Part shown: in pieces, positions 34,763 through 45,052 of the stretch
Position numbering within the stretch: the stretch's first letter is position 1
Layout: every line of letters begins with the position of its first letter
From: Collimonas sp. OK412
GTDB lineage: Bacteria > Pseudomonadota > Gammaproteobacteria > Burkholderiales > Burkholderiaceae_D
Length of the DNA stretch: 64,000 nt
Reading direction: 5' to 3'
Assembly: GCF_900112135.1 (NCBI RefSeq)
Contig: NZ_FOLC01000025.1
Coordinates: forward strand, 1 to 64,000
Translations under genes and position numbers: made by a program
Notes under the pieces: generated by a model
Databases searched by the model: none
Seen by the model: only the letters and a program-made list of their open reading frames with translations
Told to the model about the DNA's origin: nothing

Positions 34763-34807
34763 ATGTTTTTCAGCAAGCATGTTCCACTGCAGGCGCGATC
34801 TCCCTGA
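34763..34807 (+). other. 14-codon frame with very strong ribosome site, possibly a decayed leader
   Basis: AGGAGGAGACACC precedes this ATG, among the best ribosome sites in the window, yet the frame ends after 14 codons (MFFSKHVPLQARSP). Moving to the +2 frame after codon 6 would give a hydrophobic continuation (STAGAISLIVIEHLFFIAL), like a membrane or signal segment, again ending soon. This could be a leader peptide upstream of the Liv operon or the start of a frameshifted lost gene. Confidence 0.3.
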
Positions 34808-35010
34808 TCGTCATCGAGCATCTTTTTTTCATCGCTTTGCGATGATATCCACGTCGCGTTTACCCCTGTAAACACAACGTGTTTCAGCTCGTTCGCAAAT
34901 AAATTTCTACCTTGTTCCACCATGGAATTTTTTCCGCCACAGGCACAGAACTTGCGTCAACGGCTATCGATGCAAGCTTTCAATGACTCGCCATTTCAGG
35001 AGATGTGAAT

Positions 35011-36207
35011 ATGATCAACCGTCGCGATTTTCTTAAGCTTTCCGCACTCGCCGCACCGGGCGCCTTGTCGTTTTCCGACGTGTTCGCGCAGTCGGATACG
35101 ATCCAGTTTGCCTGCCCGGTGCCGATGTCCGGCCCGTTCGCGGCCAATGGAAAATACGCCGACATGGGCATGAAGCTGGTACTGCAAAAATATAACAAGG
35201 TGCTGGGCAAGAGCCTGAGCTACACGGCAATCGACACCGAAGGAAAGCCAGCCACGGCAGTGCGCAAGGTGCAGGAAGCGATCGAAAAGGGTACGCATTT
35301 TTTTGCCGGCGGCATCCTCTCTTCAGAGTCGCTGGCGATGGGCAAGGAAGCGGAAAAAGCCAACAGCATTTTTGTCACCACCGCGGGCGCCGACGAAATC
35401 ACCGGCAGCGAATGCAATCGCGCGACCTTCCGCTGGTCGGTGCCGACTTTCGGCGCGATAGAACAGACTGTGCGGCCGTTGCTGGACAAGCTGCCGAAGG
35501 CGAAACGCTGGTACACCATCACGCCGCAATATGTGTTCGGCGATGGTTTGCTGAACGCGGCCAAGGCGATCTTCAAGGAAAAGGGCATCGAGCACGTCGG
35601 CAACAGCTACCACTCGCTGGCCGAAAAAGAATTCAGCGGCTACCTGACTAACGCGATTGCGGCCAAGCCCGATGTGCTGCTGTTGCTGAATTTCGGTTCG
35701 CAGTCGTCCGACGCGCTGCGCCAGGCGGTCAGCTTCGGCATGAAAAACAATATGACCATCCTGATGGCCTGGGCTTCCGGCCTGGAGCAGTTCGAGGCAC
35801 TCGGCGCCGACATCTGCGATGGTGTGTATTTCGGTGCGCAGTACTGGCACGGCATAGATGCGCCCTTCAACAAGGAGTTCGTACAGTTCGTCAATACCAG
35901 CCTGAAGATCGATCCGAACTACAGCCTGGCCGGTTCATACATCTGCACCAAGATCATGCTGGACGCCATGGCCAAGGCGAACAGCACGGATCCGAAAGCG
36001 GTGATCGCGGCGATGGAAGGCATGAAATACGAAGGCCTGACCGGAACCGAGGAAATCCGCAAGGGCGACCACCAGGTAATCAAGAACTACTACCTGCTCA
36101 AGGGCAAACCGAAATCGAAGATGCGCAACAAGAACGATTATGCCGACATCGTTTCCTTCGGCAAGTCGTTCCTGCCGCTGGACAAGACCATGTGCAAGCT
36201 CGCCTGA
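35011..36207 (+). CDS. Tat-exported branched-chain-amino-acid-type ABC substrate-binding protein
   Basis: The 398-residue protein starts with a twin-arginine signal (INRRDFLKLSALAAPGALSF), then a type I periplasmic binding fold of the LivJ/LivK class (about 32-370; FACPVPMSGPFAANGKYADMG, FFAGGILSSESLAMGKEAEKA). Use of the Tat route for such a protein is common in Burkholderiales but implies folding before export. ATG at 35011 lies 7 bases after CAGGAGA. It is the first gene of the transporter operon. Ligand uncertain; neighbours suggest a ureido or peptide-like compound rather than free Leu/Ile/Val. Confidence 0.92.
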   Translation: MINRRDFLKLSALAAPGALSFSDVFAQSDTIQFACPVPMSGPFAANGKYADMGMKLVLQKYNKVLGKSLSYTAIDTEGKPATAVRKVQEAIEKGTHFFAGGILSSESLAMGKEAEKANSIFVTTAGADEITGSECNRATFRWSVPTFGAIEQTVRPLLDKLPKAKRWYTITPQYVFGDGLLNAAKAIFKEKGIEHVGNSYHSLAEKEFSGYLTNAIAAKPDVLLLLNFGSQSSDALRQAVSFGMKNNMTILMAWASGLEQFEALGADICDGVYFGAQYWHGIDAPFNKEFVQFVNTSLKIDPNYSLAGSYICTKIMLDAMAKANSTDPKAVIAAMEGMKYEGLTGTEEIRKGDHQVIKNYYLLKGKPKSKMRNKNDYADIVSFGKSFLPLDKTMCKLA

Positions 36208-36282
36208 AGACCTGCGGATCGCCGCTGCAGGCGCGCTTGCAGCGGTGTGGTGGCTCCGTCCGCTTACGAAGATTGAGGTTTC

Positions 36283-37143
36283 ATGAATATATATCTGCTG
36301 CAAATAGTCAATGGCATTGGCATCGGCATGTTGTATTTCCTGCTGGCGGTGGGGTTGAGCATCGTGTTCGGCTTGCTGCGTTTCGTCAATTTCTCGCATG
36401 GCGCCTTTTTCCTGCTAGGCGCCTACCTGTGTTTTCAAATGGGCGAGATGGGCATGAGCTTCTGGTGGACGCTGCTGTTCGCGCCGCTGGCGGTCGGCCT
36501 GTTTGCCTGGCTGATGGAAAAATTCGCGCTGCGGCATATCTACCAGTTGCCGCACCACTTCCATATCCTGTTCACGGTCGGCCTGGCGCTGGTGCTGCAG
36601 GAAGCTGTGATTTCATACTGGGGGCCGCTGGGCAACAATATTTCGCCGCCGGACCTGCTGCAAGGGGTGGTCATCGTCGGCAATTTTGTCTATCCGAAAT
36701 ACCGCTTGTTCGTGATTGCTTTCACTGCGCTGATGGCCTTGCTGCTGTGGTGGGTGCTGGAAGGAACGCGGCTCGGTTCGATCGTGCGCGCCGGCAGCGA
36801 ATCGACCGAGATGGTGGGATTGCTGGGCCTGAACATCGACCGCATCTTCAGCCTGGTGTTTGCGCTCGGCGCCGCCACTGCCGGTTTGGCCGGGGCGCTG
36901 GCGGGACCGATCCGCGGCGTCGAACCTTTCATGGGTGTGGAAGCGCTGGGCATTGCATTCGTGGTGGTAGTGATCGGCGGCCTCGGCAGTTTCTTCGGGG
37001 CGCTGGCCGGCGGCATCCTGGTCGGCGTGCTGCAAAGCCTGATGAGCACCATCTGGTCGGAAGGCGCGCACCTGACTATCTACATCGCCATGGCGGCAGT
37101 CATGCTGCTGCGTCCCAACGGCCTGTTCGGCCGGGCCAGCTGA
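36283..37143 (+). CDS. livH: LivH-type ABC transporter permease
   Basis: The 286-residue membrane protein has about eight hydrophobic helices and the LivH pattern: LQIVNGIGIGMLYFLLAVGLSIVFGLLRFVNFSHGAFFLLGA at the N-terminus and GLNIDRIFSLVFALGAATAGLAGALAG near residue 185-210, the EAA-like loop that contacts the ATPases. It forms the channel with LivM. It lies 75 bp after the binding protein and 10 bp before livM. Confidence 0.93.
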   Translation: MNIYLLQIVNGIGIGMLYFLLAVGLSIVFGLLRFVNFSHGAFFLLGAYLCFQMGEMGMSFWWTLLFAPLAVGLFAWLMEKFALRHIYQLPHHFHILFTVGLALVLQEAVISYWGPLGNNISPPDLLQGVVIVGNFVYPKYRLFVIAFTALMALLLWWVLEGTRLGSIVRAGSESTEMVGLLGLNIDRIFSLVFALGAATAGLAGALAGPIRGVEPFMGVEALGIAFVVVVIGGLGSFFGALAGGILVGVLQSLMSTIWSEGAHLTIYIAMAAVMLLRPNGLFGRAS

Positions 37144-37153
37144 GGATCCGGTC

Positions 37154-38145
37154 ATGAAAAACCTCATGCATTTCCGCTTCACCTTGCTGGTGATCGCCAC
37201 GGTCCTGATCCTGCCGCTGACGCTCAGCTCCGGCACGCTGGCGACTGAAGTTCTGATTTTTGCGCTGGCGGCGCTGGGCTGCAACCTGCTGCTAGGCTAC
37301 ACCGGGCTGATGTCGTTCGGCCAGGGAATTTTCCTCGGCATCGGCAGTTACGCTGCCGGACTGGTCCTGCTGCATCTCCATGTACAGCTGCTGCCGGCGC
37401 TGCTGATCGCGATGCTGGCGGGGGCGCTGGTTGCCTTGCTGGTGGGCTGGTTCTCGATCCGCCAGCGCGGCACGTATTTCGTGATGCTGACGCTGGCTTT
37501 CTCGCAGATGTTTTATTTCCTGGCCTACACCATGAAGGATGTCACCGGCGGCGACAACGGCTTGCTGAACATTCCCCGGCCGGACCTGAGCCTGTTCGGC
37601 GCCAAGCTGATGACGATCGGCACGCCATGGCAATACTACAGCCTGGTCGCGGTCATCTTCGTGCTGGTGTTCTGGCTGTTGCAACGCATCGTCGATTCGG
37701 TGCTGGGCCGCACCCTGCTGGCGATACGCGACAATGAAACGCGCGCCGCCGCAGTCGGTTACGACGTCACCATGTTCAAGCTGGCGGCATTCGTGATCTC
37801 GGGCGCCGTCACCGGCCTGGCGGGCGGCCTGCATGCCGTGATGACCGGCATCGCACCATTGTCCAATATCGAATATCACGCCAGCGAATCGATCCTGGTG
37901 ATGACCGTCATCGGCGGCGCCGGCAACCTGTTTGCTTCGGTGCTGGGGGCGGCGTTCTATGTCTTGGCCGGCAACTGGCTCTCCAGCCTGTGGCCGCGCT
38001 GGCTGATGCTGCTGGGTTTCTTGCTGATCGGCGTCAGCCTGTACATGCACAAGGGTTTGTACGGCGTGGCGCAATCGCTGCTGCAAAAATTCAAGCGCTC
38101 GCCCGGCAGCGCTGAACCGTTGAGCGGCAATCCGCTGAAGGAGAA

Positions 38146-38149
<4 letters not shown>
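37154..38149 (+). CDS. livM: LivM-type ABC transporter permease
   Basis: The 331-residue permease has some ten hydrophobic segments, the LivM signature GYTGLMSFGQGIFLGIGSYAAG (about residues 49-70), and a C-terminal coupling region (NETRAAAVGYDVTMFKLAAFVISGAVTGLAGGLH). A basic tail (LLQKFKRSPGSAEPL) ends the protein. The stop overlaps the livG ATG (ATGA). It pairs with LivH to form the membrane pore. Confidence 0.93.
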
Positions 38150-38915
<766 letters not shown>

Positions 38916-38919
<4 letters not shown>

Positions 38920-39620
38920 TACTCAGCGTCGAACAGATCCATAGCTACTACGGCAAAAGCCACATCCTGCAGGGCGTATCGCTCAACGTCGCGGAAGGCG
39001 AGGTGGTGACGCTGCTGGGCCGTAACGGCGCCGGCAAGACCACCACGCTCAAGAGCATCGTCGGCGTGCTGCGGCCGGCGCTGGGCAAGGTGCTGTTCCA
39101 GGGCGATAACCTGGCTGGCCTGGCGTCCTACAAGATCGCGGCGCGCGGCGTCTGCCTGGTGCCCGAGCACCGCGGCATTTTCAAGCTGCTGACAGTGGAA
39201 GAAAACCTGACCATGGCGGCGCGGCGCGAATCGGCCTGGCAGCTGCAAGACATCTACAGGATTTTCCCGCGCCTGAAAGAACGGCGGAAGAACGGCGGCG
39301 GCCAGCTGTCGGGTGGCGAACAGCAGATGCTGGCGATCGGACGGGCCCTGATGACCCATCCCAAGGTGCTGATGCTGGACGAGCCGGTGGAAGGGCTGGC
39401 GCCGGTGATTGTCGATGAAATCGTGGCGCAGCTGAAACAGATCAAGGCCACCGGCATGTCGATCATCCTGGTCGAACAGAACCTGGAAGTCTGCACTCAG
39501 CTGGCGGACCGCCATTACATCCTGGAGCAGGGCAGCATGGTGTACAGCGCCAGCAATGCCGGTTTCCTGGCGGACGACAATGCCAAGGATCGTTACCTGG
39601 GCGTCAACCTGGCGGCGTGA
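38916..39620 (+). CDS. livF: LivF-type ABC transporter ATPase
   Basis: The 234-residue ATPase has Walker A GRNGAGKT (about 34-41), signature LSGGEQQMLAIGRALM, Walker B VLMLDEPVEGL and switch His-position region ILVEQNLE (Gln in place of His, as usual in LivF). EHRGIFKLLTVEENL matches the LivF Q-loop region. It forms the second nucleotide-binding subunit with LivG. Confidence 0.92.
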
Positions 39621-39654
39621 CGGCGCCGGCATTATTGCAATTTCTGGAGCAAGC

Positions 39655-40917
39655 ATGGACATGGAAACAGTTTCGGCAATCGACAACCTGCGCATAGACG
39701 GCGACCGCTTGTGGAAATCGCTGATGGAACTCGGCGCCATCGGCGCTACAAAAAAGGGCGGCGTATGCCGCCTGGCCTTGACCGACCTCGACAAGCAGGG
39801 ACGCGACCTGGTCAGCGCCTGGGCCAGAAGCGAAGGCATGAGCGTTACGGTGGACCAGATCGGCAACATCTTCATGCGCCGGCCCGGCCGCAACAACGCG
39901 CTGCCGCCGGTGGTCACCGGTTCGCACATCGACACCCAGCCGACCGGCGGCAAGTTCGACGGCAACTACGGCGTGCTGGCCGGCATGGAAGTGGTGCGCA
40001 CCCTGAACCAGCACCAGATAGAAACCGAAGCGCCAATTGAGGTGGCGGTCTGGACCAACGAAGAAGGCTCCCGTTTCGTGCCGGTGATGATGGGGTCAGG
40101 CGTATTTTGCGGCGCCTTTACCCTGGAGCATGCTTATGCGGCGACCGATACCGACGGCAAGAACGTCAAGGATGAACTGCAGCGCATCGGTTATATCGGC
40201 GCGCAGCGGAGCGGCGACCATCCGATAGGCGCGTATTACGAAGCGCATATCGAACAGGGACCGGTGCTGGAAAACGCCGATACCGTCATCGGCGTGGTGC
40301 CTGCGGTGCTGGGCCTGGCCTGGTACGACTGCACCGTCACCGGCTTCGAATCCCACGCAGGGCCGACACCGATGGAAATCCGCAAGGATGCGCTGCAGGT
40401 GTCAACCTACATCATGCAGGAAGTGGTGGCGATCGCCAGACGCTATCCGCCATATGGCCGCGGCACGGTGGGTGCGGTGCAGGTGTTGCCGAACAGCCGC
40501 AACGTGATTCCCGGCCAGGTCAAGTTTTCCATCGATTTGCGTAACGTCAGCGACGCGCTGCTGGATAGCATGAACGCCGACCTCGATGCCTATATCGTTA
40601 AAACCCGGGCCGCAACCGGCCTTGCCATAGAACTGCAGCGCGTCTCTTATTTTCCGCCTTGTCCATTCCACCCGGAGTGCGTGTCGCAGGTGCGTGAAGC
40701 GGCCGCCATGCTCGGCTACGCCACCATGGATGTGGTTTCCGGCGCCGGCCACGACGCCATCTACGCAGCGCGCGTGGCGCCGGCCGGCATGATCTTCGTG
40801 CCGTGCAAGGACGGCGTCAGCCACAACGAAATCGAAGACGCCAAGCCGGAACACCTGGAAGCCGGCGCCAATGTGCTGCTGCATGCGATGCTGGCCAGCG
40901 CCGTCGTCGTCAAATGA
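39655..40917 (+). CDS. M20-family amidohydrolase, N-carbamoyl-L-amino-acid hydrolase / allantoate amidohydrolase-like
   Basis: The 420-residue cytoplasmic enzyme has the family metal-site motifs: GSHIDTQPTGGKFDGNYGVL (His and bridging Asp), WTNEEGSRF (catalytic and ligand Glu), EAHIEQGP, and the late GAGHDAIYAA and VSHNEIED segments. Enzymes of this group hydrolyse N-carbamoyl amino acids, allantoate or ureidoglycolate-type substrates, releasing ammonia and CO2. A GGAG site precedes ATG 39655. Lying between a Liv-type transporter and a MlrC metallopeptidase, it is probably the first or second step in using the imported compound. Confidence 0.9.
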   Translation: MDMETVSAIDNLRIDGDRLWKSLMELGAIGATKKGGVCRLALTDLDKQGRDLVSAWARSEGMSVTVDQIGNIFMRRPGRNNALPPVVTGSHIDTQPTGGKFDGNYGVLAGMEVVRTLNQHQIETEAPIEVAVWTNEEGSRFVPVMMGSGVFCGAFTLEHAYAATDTDGKNVKDELQRIGYIGAQRSGDHPIGAYYEAHIEQGPVLENADTVIGVVPAVLGLAWYDCTVTGFESHAGPTPMEIRKDALQVSTYIMQEVVAIARRYPPYGRGTVGAVQVLPNSRNVIPGQVKFSIDLRNVSDALLDSMNADLDAYIVKTRAATGLAIELQRVSYFPPCPFHPECVSQVREAAAMLGYATMDVVSGAGHDAIYAARVAPAGMIFVPCKDGVSHNEIEDAKPEHLEAGANVLLHAMLASAVVVK

Positions 40918-40934
40918 ATCCAGAGGATAAGGAC

Positions 40935-42455
40935 ATGCCCTTGAAAATCGTCGTCGCGCGGCTGAACCACGAGACCAATACGTTCTCTCCGATTCCGACG
41001 CCGCTGGAAGCATTCGCTCCGCAATGGGGCGCGTCCGCCTTCCTTGACCAGCAGGGTGCGCGCACGGCCATGGGCGGATTCCTGGATGTGGCGGCAGCGT
41101 TGGGGGCGGATATCGTCACGCCGCTGGCGGCGATGGCCAGCCCCAGCGCCGCCGTGACCGCGGACGCCTACACCTTGATGAGCGATGCCATCGTGCGCGC
41201 GGTGGAAGATGGCTGCGACGCCATCATGCTGGACCTGCACGGCGCCATGGTGGCTGAAAACGCGGAAGACGGCGAAGGCGTGCTGCTGGAAAGAATCCGC
41301 AAGATCGCACCGCGGACGCCGCTCTGCGTAGCGCTGGACCTGCACGGCAACGTTACCGGGAAAATGGTGGCGAATGCCGACATCATGGTCAGTTTCAAGA
41401 CTTATCCGCATATCGACATGTACGAGACCGGCGCGCACGCCGGCCGCCTGCTGGCTGAGATGCTGCAAGGACAATGCCGGCCGCTGCTGGGCTGGCGCCA
41501 GCTGCCCCTGCTGGCGGCGACGCTGGCCAGCAACACTTCCCGCAGCGCGATGCAGCGCGCGGTGCAGGCGGCAAAAGCTGCCGAAACCGAGGCTGGCGTG
41601 CTGGCGGTGTCGGTGCTGGCCGGTTTTCCGCTGTCCGATTTCCGCGATGCCGGGATGTCGGTGGTGGTGGTGGCCGATAACGATGCAGCGCTGGCCGACC
41701 GCGTTGCCGCACGTATTGCGGGCAGCATATGGGATGAGCGCGCCGATTTCGTCTACGACAGCAAGCCCCTGGTGCAGTCGCTGGCAAATGCTCGGGAAAT
41801 GGCAGCGGCAGCGGGGCAGGGGCCGGTACTGCTGCTGGACCACAGCGACAACGTCATGTCGGGCGGCACCTGCAACACCATGGATGTGCTGGAAGCGGTC
41901 CTGGCGGCGGGGATGTCGGATATCGGCGTGGGGCCGGTCAGCGATCCGGAGGCAGTGGCGGAACTGATGGCGGTCGGCGTCGGCGGCCGCGCCACAATCA
42001 GGCTCGGCAACAAGGTGGCGCTGCTGGCGCAAGGCATAGAAAAAACGCCGCTGACACTGAGCGGCACGGTGCTGGCGATCAGCGACGGCCGGTTCCAGGT
42101 AACCGGCCCGATCTATACCGGCTCGGCCATGCAGATGGGGAAAAGCGTGCTGTTCGATACCGGAGCGGCGCAGATCGTGGTGACTGAAGAGCGGGTGGAG
42201 CCCTACGATCTCGGCGTGTTCACCAGCCTGGGCCTGGATCCGGCCGGCAAAACCTACCTGATCCTGAAATCGCGCATGTATTGCCGTCCAGTGTTCGTGC
42301 CGATCAGCAAGGGCCTGGAAGAATGCGACTCCGACAGCGGCGGCCCGACCAGCTCCAATTTCAAGCTATTCCCGATCCGCAATGTACGCCGGCCGGTCTA
42401 TCCGCTGGACCTCGACACCAGCTGGCAGGCAGGAAAATTATCCATGCCGGCATGA
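40935..42455 (+). CDS. MlrC-like M81-family metallopeptidase
   Basis: The 506-residue enzyme carries MlrC signatures: RLNHETNTFSP at the N-terminus, LDLHGAM and ALDLHGNV (metal-binding His and Asp region), and a DNVMSGGTCNTMDVLEAVL segment before the C-terminal domain. The first MlrC was described in degradation of linear microcystin; most homologues act on unknown peptides or amides. ATG 40935 has GAGGA seven bases upstream; another ATG at 40914 overlaps the preceding stop. Its stop overlaps the EamA gene by four bases. Confidence 0.9.
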   Translation: MPLKIVVARLNHETNTFSPIPTPLEAFAPQWGASAFLDQQGARTAMGGFLDVAAALGADIVTPLAAMASPSAAVTADAYTLMSDAIVRAVEDGCDAIMLDLHGAMVAENAEDGEGVLLERIRKIAPRTPLCVALDLHGNVTGKMVANADIMVSFKTYPHIDMYETGAHAGRLLAEMLQGQCRPLLGWRQLPLLAATLASNTSRSAMQRAVQAAKAAETEAGVLAVSVLAGFPLSDFRDAGMSVVVVADNDAALADRVAARIAGSIWDERADFVYDSKPLVQSLANAREMAAAAGQGPVLLLDHSDNVMSGGTCNTMDVLEAVLAAGMSDIGVGPVSDPEAVAELMAVGVGGRATIRLGNKVALLAQGIEKTPLTLSGTVLAISDGRFQVTGPIYTGSAMQMGKSVLFDTGAAQIVVTEERVEPYDLGVFTSLGLDPAGKTYLILKSRMYCRPVFVPISKGLEECDSDSGGPTSSNFKLFPIRNVRRPVYPLDLDTSWQAGKLSMPA

Positions 42456-43372
42456 AGAACGCCTGGTCGGCCAGCGCCAAAGCCAAGGCCCTGCTGGTGT
42501 TGCTGGGCGTGGTCTGGGGCTTGAATTGGCCGGCGGTGAAGGTGTCGCTGGGAGCCGTTTCGCCGTGGACCTTGCGCACGGTCGGGCTGGGCGTCGCCGC
42601 CGCTACCTTGTTTGCGCTGGCCCTGGCCGGAGGCCGCGGCTGGCGCGCCTTGCATATCCCAGCCGGCCGCGATCGCCTGCATGTCCTGCTGACAGCTTTG
42701 CTCAATATCGCCGCATTCAACATCCTGCTGACCTTTGCCCAGCTCGGGGCAGCGACTTCGCGCGTCGCCATCATCACTTATTCCATGCCGCTGTGGGCGA
42801 CGCTGATGGCTTGCGTAGTGCTGCGCGAGCGGCTCGACACCATGCGCTGCGCCGGCCTGGCGCTGGGTGCTGCGGGCCTGGCGGTGCTGATCGCACCGCT
42901 GGCTGCCGGTGGTTTGCCGTCCGGTATCCAGTATGCGCTGGCTGCCGCCCTGACCTGGGCAGCGGGCACCGTTTACATGAAATGGGCCAGGATCGCGGCG
43001 CCGCCGCTGGCGATCGCTGCCTGGCAATTGCTGATCGGCGCCCTGGCGGCGCTGGCCGGCTTGCTGTGGTTCGAAGGCATGCCGCACCCGGGGCCTTTGC
43101 GTGCGGCCGTGCTGTGCGCGCTCGGGTATCACATTTTTTTCGGCATGGCGCTAGGCTACATCCTGTGGTTCCGCATCATCGCCCAGTTGCCGGCCGGCAC
43201 TGCGGCGCTGGGCACGCTGCTGGTGCCGGTGGTCGGCGTGTCCGGTGCGGTGCTGCTATTGGGAGAACATCCCAGCCATGCCGACATGCTCGGTTTCGCC
43301 TTGATTTTCGGCGCAGCGCTTTGCGTGCTGCTGCCTGGCCGCAGCCCCGCTTCGCTGCTGCCTGAAGCATAA
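42452..43372 (+). CDS. EamA/DMT-family transporter in the Liv-amidase-MlrC operon
   Basis: The 306-residue membrane protein has ten hydrophobic helices in two EamA repeats (LLGVVWGLNWPAVKVSLGAV; second from about residue 155). It overlaps the mlrC-like stop (ATGA), so it belongs to the operon. In a catabolic operon an EamA member could export a side product or unused amino acid. It is not closely similar by eye to the EamA gene at 23426-24307. Confidence 0.88.
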   Translation: MKNAWSASAKAKALLVLLGVVWGLNWPAVKVSLGAVSPWTLRTVGLGVAAATLFALALAGGRGWRALHIPAGRDRLHVLLTALLNIAAFNILLTFAQLGAATSRVAIITYSMPLWATLMACVVLRERLDTMRCAGLALGAAGLAVLIAPLAAGGLPSGIQYALAAALTWAAGTVYMKWARIAAPPLAIAAWQLLIGALAALAGLLWFEGMPHPGPLRAAVLCALGYHIFFGMALGYILWFRIIAQLPAGTAALGTLLVPVVGVSGAVLLLGEHPSHADMLGFALIFGAALCVLLPGRSPASLLPEA

Positions 43373-43619
43373 ACTTGCCGGATTCGCCGCGCAGCCGCTA
43401 CACTCCGAATAGCGAAATCATCGTATTTGAAAACGCGGCGCTACTCTGACCCCACATGACGGATTCGGAGAGAGACGGAACCCATTACATGGTTTTTTTT
43501 AACGGCGAGGCATGTACTCCGTGGCCCGTTTAGCTGCGCGTGTTAAGCGCGACGAAAAAACCGGCTTGCGGTTTTGGCGTGTTTTACGAAATTCTCAATA
43601 AGCAGATGAGGTAAGCGAG

Positions 43620-44186
43620 ATGGAAGATACAACAGCCGATGCCGGACTAAGCGCGGTCGGCATGCTGGGCAATGGCGCGCCGGCCAGCCAGGTGCTGGAG
43701 GCGGTGGCGATGCGCAAGCACGGCGATCCGGCCTGGGAGCCTTTTCATTACGAGAAGGTGTCCGAAACCGAATACGAAGTCAGCGGCGGCGCGCCGGCCG
43801 TGGTCGGCGGCGTCAAGAAGTGGCCGGGGCCGCATAGCAGCGTGCTGGTGACGCTGGATGAAATCGCCGAGGAACAGCAAATCCGATTTCCCGCGGAAGT
43901 TGCGCAGGAACCGGCGGCCATAGCCCGTCAGCCTGTGCCGGATCAGGCGCAGAGCAGCCCGGCGGCAAGTTTCCTGACGGTGGTGCTGCAGTTGCCTCAG
44001 GACGAACAGGGCCGAAAACGCATCTGCAATGCGCTGAGCCTGGATGCCGATTTTTTTGGCGGAAGAGTGACGGCAACCTCGCTGGCCGATGAGATCGCGG
44101 TCAACCAGCTGCTGGAACTGCGCTGCGATCCAGCCGACGTGCAAGACGTGCGGACGCGGGTGGCCAAGCGCAATCCAGGGAACTGA
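43620..44186 (+). CDS. hypothetical protein, 188 aa
   Basis: No domain is recognised. The N-terminal half contains aromatic and beta-like patterns (AMRKHGDPAWEPFHYEKVSETEYEV, VVGGVKKWPGPHSSVLVTLDEI), followed by a Pro/Ala/Gln linker and a C-terminal segment (VVLQLPQDEQGRKRICNALSLDADFFGG). No signal peptide. GATGAGGTAAGC upstream is a fair ribosome site. The gap before it (43373-43619) contains AAAACCG-GCTTG-CGGTTTT (43557-43575), a weak hairpin. It converges with kynA, six bases apart. Confidence 0.65.
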   Translation: MEDTTADAGLSAVGMLGNGAPASQVLEAVAMRKHGDPAWEPFHYEKVSETEYEVSGGAPAVVGGVKKWPGPHSSVLVTLDEIAEEQQIRFPAEVAQEPAAIARQPVPDQAQSSPAASFLTVVLQLPQDEQGRKRICNALSLDADFFGGRVTATSLADEIAVNQLLELRCDPADVQDVRTRVAKRNPGN

Positions 44187-44192
44187 CCGGCT

Positions 44193-45035
44193 TCAGAGAG
44201 AAGTCCGCAGCGAAAACAGTTCCGGGAACAGCACCACGTCCAGCATCATCTTCAGGTAGCTGGCGCCTTCGGTGCCGCCAGTGCCTTTCTTGAAGCCGAT
44301 GATGCGTTCGACGGTGGTCAGGTGGCGGAAGCGCCAGTAGCGGAACGAGGTTTCCAGGTCTACCAGCTTCTCGGCCAATTCGTATAACTCCCAATGCGTA
44401 TCCGGCGCCTTGTACACCGTCAGCCAGGCTGCTTCCACCGACTTGTCGGCGACGGTGGGATTGCTCCAGTCCAGGCTCAGGCGAGCCTGTTCCACCGGCA
44501 AGCCGGCGCGCGCCATCAGCATCACCGCTTCGTCGTAGATCGACGGCTGCTGCAAGGCGTCCTGCAGCCGCGCATACGATTCCGGCGAATGCTGGTGCAC
44601 CTGCAACAACGCGGCGTTCTTGTTCCCCAGCAGGAATTCGATCTCGCGGTACTGGAACGACTGGAAACCTGACGACTGGCCAAGGTAAGGGCGGATCGCG
44701 GTGTATTCCGGCGGCGTCATGGTCGCCAGCACGTCCCAGGCGTGCACCAGCTGGTCCATGATGCGCGCCACCCTTGCCATCATCTTGAACGCCGGCGACA
44801 AGTCGTTGCTGCGCATCTGCGCGCGCACTGCGTGCAGCTCGTGCAGCATCAGCTTCATCCACAGTTCGCTGGTCTGGTGCTGGATGATGAACAGCATTTC
44901 ATTGTGGTTGGGCGAGCGCGGCTGCTGCGCCGACAGGATCTGGTCCAGCGCCAGGTAATCGCCGTAGCTCATGGTTTCGCCGAATTCCATCTTGGCGCCA
45001 TGCCACGATTCGCCGGGCTTGTAAGGACATTCCAT
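44193..45035 (-). CDS. kynA: tryptophan 2,3-dioxygenase
   Basis: The 280-residue heme dioxygenase opens the indole ring of L-tryptophan to give N-formylkynurenine, the first step of the kynurenine pathway. Distal H53 is in [14 protein letters not shown], and the axial heme ligand is H238 in [13 protein letters not shown]; the C-terminal [16 protein letters not shown] is conserved. Length matches bacterial enzymes. It is the last gene of kynBUA, 17 bp after kynU. Regulation is probably by the divergent Lrp-type KynR-like protein. Confidence 0.96.
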   Translation of the reverse strand: MECPYKPGESWHGAKMEFGETMSYGDYLALDQILSAQQPRSPNHNEMLFIIQHQTSELWMKLMLHELHAVRAQMRSNDLSPAFKMMARVARIMDQLVHAWDVLATMTPPEYTAIRPYLGQSSGFQSFQYREIEFLLGNKNAALLQVHQHSPESYARLQDALQQPSIYDEAVMLMARAGLPVEQARLSLDWSNPTVADKSVEAAWLTVYKAPDTHWELYELAEKLVDLETSFRYWRFRHLTTVERIIGFKKGTGGTEGASYLKMMLDVVLFPELFSLRTSL

Positions 45036-45052
45036 TGCGTGACTCCCGGTAA

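Noticed and set aside
34581-34871. 96-codon ORF in the gap before the Liv operon
   Set aside because: No ribosome site and low-quality composition; the better signal is the short frame with AGGAGGAG at 34763.
36192-37157. 321-codon ORF overlapping livH in another frame
   Set aside because: Arg/Gly/Ala-rich shadow of livH; LivH motifs are all in the other frame.
43373-43619. weak hairpin AAAACCG-GCTTG-CGGTTTT as terminator of the MlrC-EamA operon
   Set aside because: Short stem with no following T-run; it lies 185 bp after the stop. Mentioned only in the neighbouring gene entry.
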